DNA of 64,000 nucleotides, from assembly GCF_963675165.1 (NCBI RefSeq), contig NC_087380.1, forward strand, positions 7,388,517 to 7,452,516. The letters are read 5' to 3'. The translations under genes and the position numbers were made by a program. Of the stretch, positions 59,670 through 64,000 are shown piece by piece. Under the pieces are notes generated by a model that saw nothing but the letters and a program-made list of their open reading frames with translations, did not search any database and was not told where the DNA came from. This stretch comes from Halichondria panicea (Eukaryota; Porifera; Demospongiae; Suberitida; Halichondriidae). Every line of letters begins with the position of its first letter. The first letter of the stretch is position 1.

Positions 59670-62600
59670 ATGATTCACATCAGAAGAAATAGATGGAAAG
59701 TAAGTCACGTGACTAGGAGCAGCCTGCTACTGTACAGTAGTTTCTGTAGAACATGTGCTTGCAACATTATTGTATTAATGTCAAGTTACACAAATATGAT
59801 TTATGACACTCCCCCTCTCTTGCAGTTATTCATAATATTTGTAATACTGATGCTCACTCTCAATATTGTCTTTATTGTCGACCTCACAATGAACCATCAG
59901 GCCACAGGTCAGTGACACCCCACACACACACACACACACACACGTACACGCCCACACACACGTTGGCGTATATATGTTACCTTCTCAGATCACATCATTG
60001 GAATAATGTCGAAGTCTGTCGTTGAACGTTCTGTGGAGGTCGAACCTCGTCGCCATGGCAATACCCTCATAGCCATTAGAGTAATATCAGACAAAGAAAT
60101 GGTTGAAATTTACGTCAAAAATCAACTAGTGAGTTATATTATTATCACGGCTGCCATGCTCTCACCCCCCCCCACACACTGCTCTCACCCCCCCCCCCAC
60201 ACACTGCTCTCACCCCCCCCACATACTGCTCTCCCCCCTCACCCCCCACACTACTCTCACTCCCCCCCCCACACACACGCGCTATAGGTACACAGCAGTA
60301 AACCAGAGCAGAGAGGTATCCATGTGGCAGTCCTCAATCAAGCCACTGTAAGTGCAGTGCAATAATTGTTAATTTTACCTCACTACCAATTAAACCGCCC
60401 TTCACTGTATATACCCCCCTTACAATACCCCCCAGGGTGCTCTGATGGCAGTGCGGGTGTTTGACACATACAGTCCGGGCTCAGAGGACGTACTCATCAC
60501 TTTCCTCAACACACTCTCCGACGGCAGGATCCTCTGTCTAGCCATCCAGGTATGCCCACTCCACTAGCCTCACACCCTCACTGATATTGTGTGTGTAGGA
60601 CGAGGGTTCGTTTCACCTAAAGGAGGCGGGGCGTGGTGCGTTAGCGGCTCTCGGCAGTCACCTCAGCTGTGAGTTTAAAATTATATTATAATTATTATAC
60701 CTGTAACCGTATAGCGGGTGATTTTCAAAGGCCGATAATTTCGTGGATTTCACCAAATCCCGAAAATGTTAACCATGTTCAAGTCTGCTAAAAAAACTGC
60801 TATCCTCGAAAATGCAATAAAAATTGCCATCTACGAAAAGTTAGACCCTCAAAAATTACCCGCTATACAGTCCTCAAATTGAAATAATTATATACATGTA
60901 CTACCTATATAATTGCTCTATACAACTGTTCTCTCTAGCGTCACTATCCTGGCGAGACATGTGGGCGTTGGTGACGGTAAAGGGGGCGGGGCCAATAGCG
61001 GAGGACGTTGGCAAGAGCGTAGATACTGCTTCTTGGGGGTCAAAGGTGACACTAGACGCCACAGTACCTTTGAAAGACTCCGCAGGTAATAATTATGAGT
61101 TTTATAATAAATACCTTCACCACCTCTACACACGCACACAGCGTTTGAATGCGATTGGCCGGCCACTGCTGAGAATATTCGCCGAAAAGCGTTTTGCTCA
61201 AAGTATGAAGGTTACGGACAGCTGTGTAACTGTGCCACGCCCATCTCCCTCACACTCTCACCCCCCAATGTAAGACTATCACACTCCACCCACTCCACAC
61301 TCCGCCCACACCACACACACCTCATACTCCGCCCACACACAGTTCTCCCCTAACCATGTTGCCGATGTCCCTGTCACCATCATAGCCAGCAACAGACCAC
61401 AGTATCTGTATCGGTGAGCACACACACACACACCCACACCCACACACACGCCCACGCAGACTGTTGCTGGCTTTATAATCAATTGTTTGTAGGATGATTC
61501 GCAGTCTTCTCTCTGCGCACGGTTCAAGTGCTGCCATGGTAACTGTATTCATCGATGGATTCTATCAAGAACCGGCTGAAGTTGCGTCACTATTTGGAAT
61601 CAGAGCCATCCACGTGAGCAGCTCAATAGTAGGAAGAGTGGCGGGGGGGGGGGGGGAGATCTGGGACTATAATTATGGCCAAGGTTTGACTGTGTATGTT
61701 TGTTGCAGCATGAGCCCAAGAGTCAGAAGAATGGTCGTATCTCACAGCACTACAAAGCCAGCCTCTCACAAACCTTTGACCTCTATCCAGTGAGTCCGTT
61801 GTATCAGGAGCCCATAAATATAGATAAAAAAGAAAATTGATAGTCTCTCATCGTCAACTATGTAGCTATAGGCCATGCAGGACTATTGTCTAACGTATAA
61901 CTTATTATCTCAATGACTCATTTTGTATTCCAGTTCTGTCAGAAATTTATAGTTTCGATTCTGAATTACAATATACTTCCAGTAGTATAGTTATACCTTG
62001 ATCATTTTCATGTCCCTCCTCCAGACTGCAGAGTATACGGTGGTGCTAGAGGAGGATCTGGAGGTGTCTCCAGATCTGTTCAGTTACTTCAGTCAGACAT
62101 TACAACTACTGAGGGAGGATGAGACTGTGTACTGTGTGTCAGCATGGAATGACCAGGGCTATGACCACTCTTGTCAAGACCCCACCATGCTGTACCGGGT
62201 GGAGACAATGCCAGGACTGGGATGGTGAGAACTAGAGCTCTGCAATCTCCCTCTTTCTTCCTCACCACTATTATTAGGATGTAATTATTATTGTTCAGGG
62301 CTGCAACATTAGTTAATGAACAAAAGATTTTGCATTAATAACAGTGTACACTGAATGTATGTCACTACCGTATAGCGGGTAATTTTCGTCGGGTAAAAAA
62401 TTCGTTTAACTCGAAAACGAGTGAAAATTTCGTTTAGTCCATTTCCTGCACTGCATTCCTACGTTCTGGTAAGCCACGCCTACGTTAAAATTTCGTAGAG
62501 GTCAGCTTGCCCACAAAAATAATGAATATTTTGCCCCACGAAAATTACCCGCTATGCGGTACTGTATTATCATTTCATAATTATGCACAGGCTGTTAAAG

Positions 62601-63117
62601 AAGAAGCTGTTCAAACAAGAGCTTGAACCCAACTGGCCTGGACCTGACAAAGTAAGCAGTGCACTATAAGAAGATTACCTTTGACCCCACACCCACCCCC
62701 TCCTTTAGCTGTGGGACTGGGACATGTGGATGCGGATTAAGGAAGTTCGTAAAGGTCGCGAGTGCATAATCCCGGACATCAGTCGGACCTACCACTTTGG
62801 AGCCTCTGGAGTGAACATGAACCCGTACTTCCAGGAGCACTATTTCAAGAGACATACTCTCAACCGCCTGGCCCAGGTCACCCTCAACAGTGTGGACAGG
62901 TGAGGCTGGCTGTGCTAGAGCAACACATCCAGAATAATTATGTGTTCTTAGCCCCCAAACAAACATTTTTTTTATTAGTATCTACTGTATGGATGTGTTT
63001 GGATCAATGTTGTATCGGCAGAGTACATTGTATAATAGCAATTTAAAATTGATTAGTGTCCATGAAGTGATAGTGTGTATTTTGTCAGTTCATGTGATAT
63101 AATAATGACCCACCCAC

Positions 63118-63159
<42 letters not shown>

Positions 63160-63764
63160 GCGGGCGGAAGACTATGAATTTGTGATCCTCAGTTTATTCC
63201 GAGAGTCAACTGTCCTCGACCACAGCAAGAATCCGTGCGACGACGACTTTATTCCAGACACCAAGGCAAGATAATAATATTAGATTGCAATTTTAGTCTG
63301 TGTTTATGAGTGTTGTGCTTACAGGACAAGGTGTATGTTATATTCATTGCTATGGCAAAGGAGAACGACTTTGACAACTGGATGAAGCTAGCTACAGTAA
63401 GTGTGTCTAACCTGTAGCCCCACCCACTTATGCACCTGTATATATTATCTCTGTACTATACATACAGTGCTTTCACTTGTGGGACTTGGATGCAAGAGGT
63501 TTTCATAAGGTGGGAAATATAATTATATGGTCTCTTTGATATCCACCGCCCCCTCTACACACCACACACACACCGCCCCTAAGCTACACACACACACTCA
63601 CTCCCACTCCACACTCCTCACACACACATACGCTGCAGGGGGTATGGCGTTTCTGGCTCAAGGGCAACCAGGTGATGGTGGTGGGCCATCCTTACTCTCT
63701 GTACTCAAGCAGACACAAACCCTCAGATGTCCAACCGCTCACTCTAGCCAACACCAAAGGATAA
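59670..63764 (+). CDS. POMGNT1: POMGNT1, protein O-mannose beta-1,2-N-acetylglucosaminyltransferase
   Basis: Eighteen exons: 59670-59699, 59826-59907, 59989-60128, 60288-60347, 60436-60549, 60599-60668, 60939-61085, 61142-61269, 61343-61413, 61493-61613, 61709-61789, 62025-62224, 62591-62651, 62709-62899, 63157-63265, 63325-63396, 63468-63509, 63639-63764; 1,845 nt, 614 aa (human 660). Type II Golgi membrane protein: a basic cytosolic start ([10 protein letters not shown]), a signal anchor ([18 protein letters not shown]), a stem domain with the FAM3-like block [20 protein letters not shown], then the GT13 catalytic domain with [64 protein letters not shown] and [16 protein letters not shown]. 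It extends O-mannose glycans such as those on alpha-dystroglycan. The intron after 63,265 uses a GC donor (AAG|GCAAGA). Confidence 0.95.
60706..60870. mobile_element. Family A inverted-repeat element
   Basis: accgtatagcgggtgatttt at the left and aaaaattacccgctatacag at the right; about 165 bp in a POMGNT1 intron. Confidence 0.65.
62371..62563. mobile_element. Family A inverted-repeat element (best-preserved copy)
   Basis: The left end accgtatagcgggtaatttt and right end aaaattacccgctatgcggt are near-perfect inverses; about 193 bp. The interior contains attcctacgttctggtaagc, shared with the copy at 56,745. In a POMGNT1 intron. Confidence 0.7.
63119..63156. repeat. (CA)n microsatellite ending at a splice acceptor
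   Basis: Pure (CA)n tract ending ACACAG directly before the POMGNT1 exon at 63,157. Confidence 0.9.
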
Positions 63765-64000
63765 ACTATATTTAATCATTTCATGATCAATGATAATTAT
63801 TCTTTTTGTCAATCATTTTTTCACTTTTCACTTATTTCAAGACAAAATTTTTTATTAAGAGAAACAATCGATTATAAAACAAAAAGAAAAATGTGAAAAA
63901 AAAAAGTGCACTGTCAGCAGCTATCTAAGATTGACAGTGTTAAGTGTTTCACTCGAGTCATACTTCTCTCTAAGCAGGAGAGAGCGTGGTCTATCCCTCA
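63765..64000. other. POMGNT1 3' flank and possible start of the next gene
   Basis: AT-rich 3' UTR-like sequence. On the minus strand, 63,924-63,997 reads an open stretch ending ERSMTRVKHLTLSILDSC and stop, which could be the C-terminus of a convergent gene, but it is too short to judge. Confidence 0.25.

Overview
This window reads as eukaryotic nuclear DNA from an animal. Every recognisable gene is split by GT-AG (occasionally GC-AG) introns. The gene set is metazoan: a receptor tyrosine phosphatase with Ig/FN3 ectodomain, a TGF-beta-type cystine-knot ligand, POMGNT1, UBE3C, PIGW, REX1BD, an inversin-like ankyrin/IQ protein, and FRRS1-like Reeler-DOMON-cytochrome b561 proteins. Compact spacing, head-to-head gene pairs, AT-rich introns full of short inverted-repeat elements, and the divergence of the proteins suggest an early-branching invertebrate, probably a sponge. 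That placement is an inference from gene content and style; no marker gene proves it. No rRNA, tRNA or CRISPR was recognised.

Layout. 1-190: possible edge exon of an unknown minus-strand gene. 982-27,576 (minus strand): a tandem array of five paralogues. Paralogue 1 (982-3,054) is Reeler only. Paralogue 2 (4,162-7,862) is Reeler + 1 DOMON + b561. Paralogue 3 (8,981-18,446) is Reeler + 6 DOMON + b561, built by very recent internal duplication and carrying one 2-base frameshift. Paralogues 4 (18,662-22,802) and 5 (23,522-27,576) are each Reeler + 3 DOMON + b561. 27,737-35,278 (plus): ankyrin/IQ protein, head-to-head with paralogue 5. 35,368-37,846 (minus): PIGW. 37,987-38,803 (plus): a TGF-beta-like cystine-knot gene whose first exon is a second copy of REX1BD exon 1. 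39,041-39,780 (plus): REX1BD. 40,039-52,706 (plus): receptor tyrosine phosphatase with an intact D1 and a catalytically dead D2. 53,174-59,292 (minus): UBE3C. 59,670-63,764 (plus): POMGNT1.

Exon models were built by hand from splice signals, reading-frame continuity and comparison between paralogues. Summed coding lengths are divisible by three for every gene. The exception is paralogue 3, where one exon is 2 bases short of its sister copies. Themes that cut across genes are lineage-specific expansion of predicted trans-membrane ferric/ascorbate-type electron-transfer proteins, repeated use of GC-AG introns, (CA)n tracts sitting directly on splice acceptors, and minisatellites confined to introns, one of which is an amplified copy of a splice acceptor.
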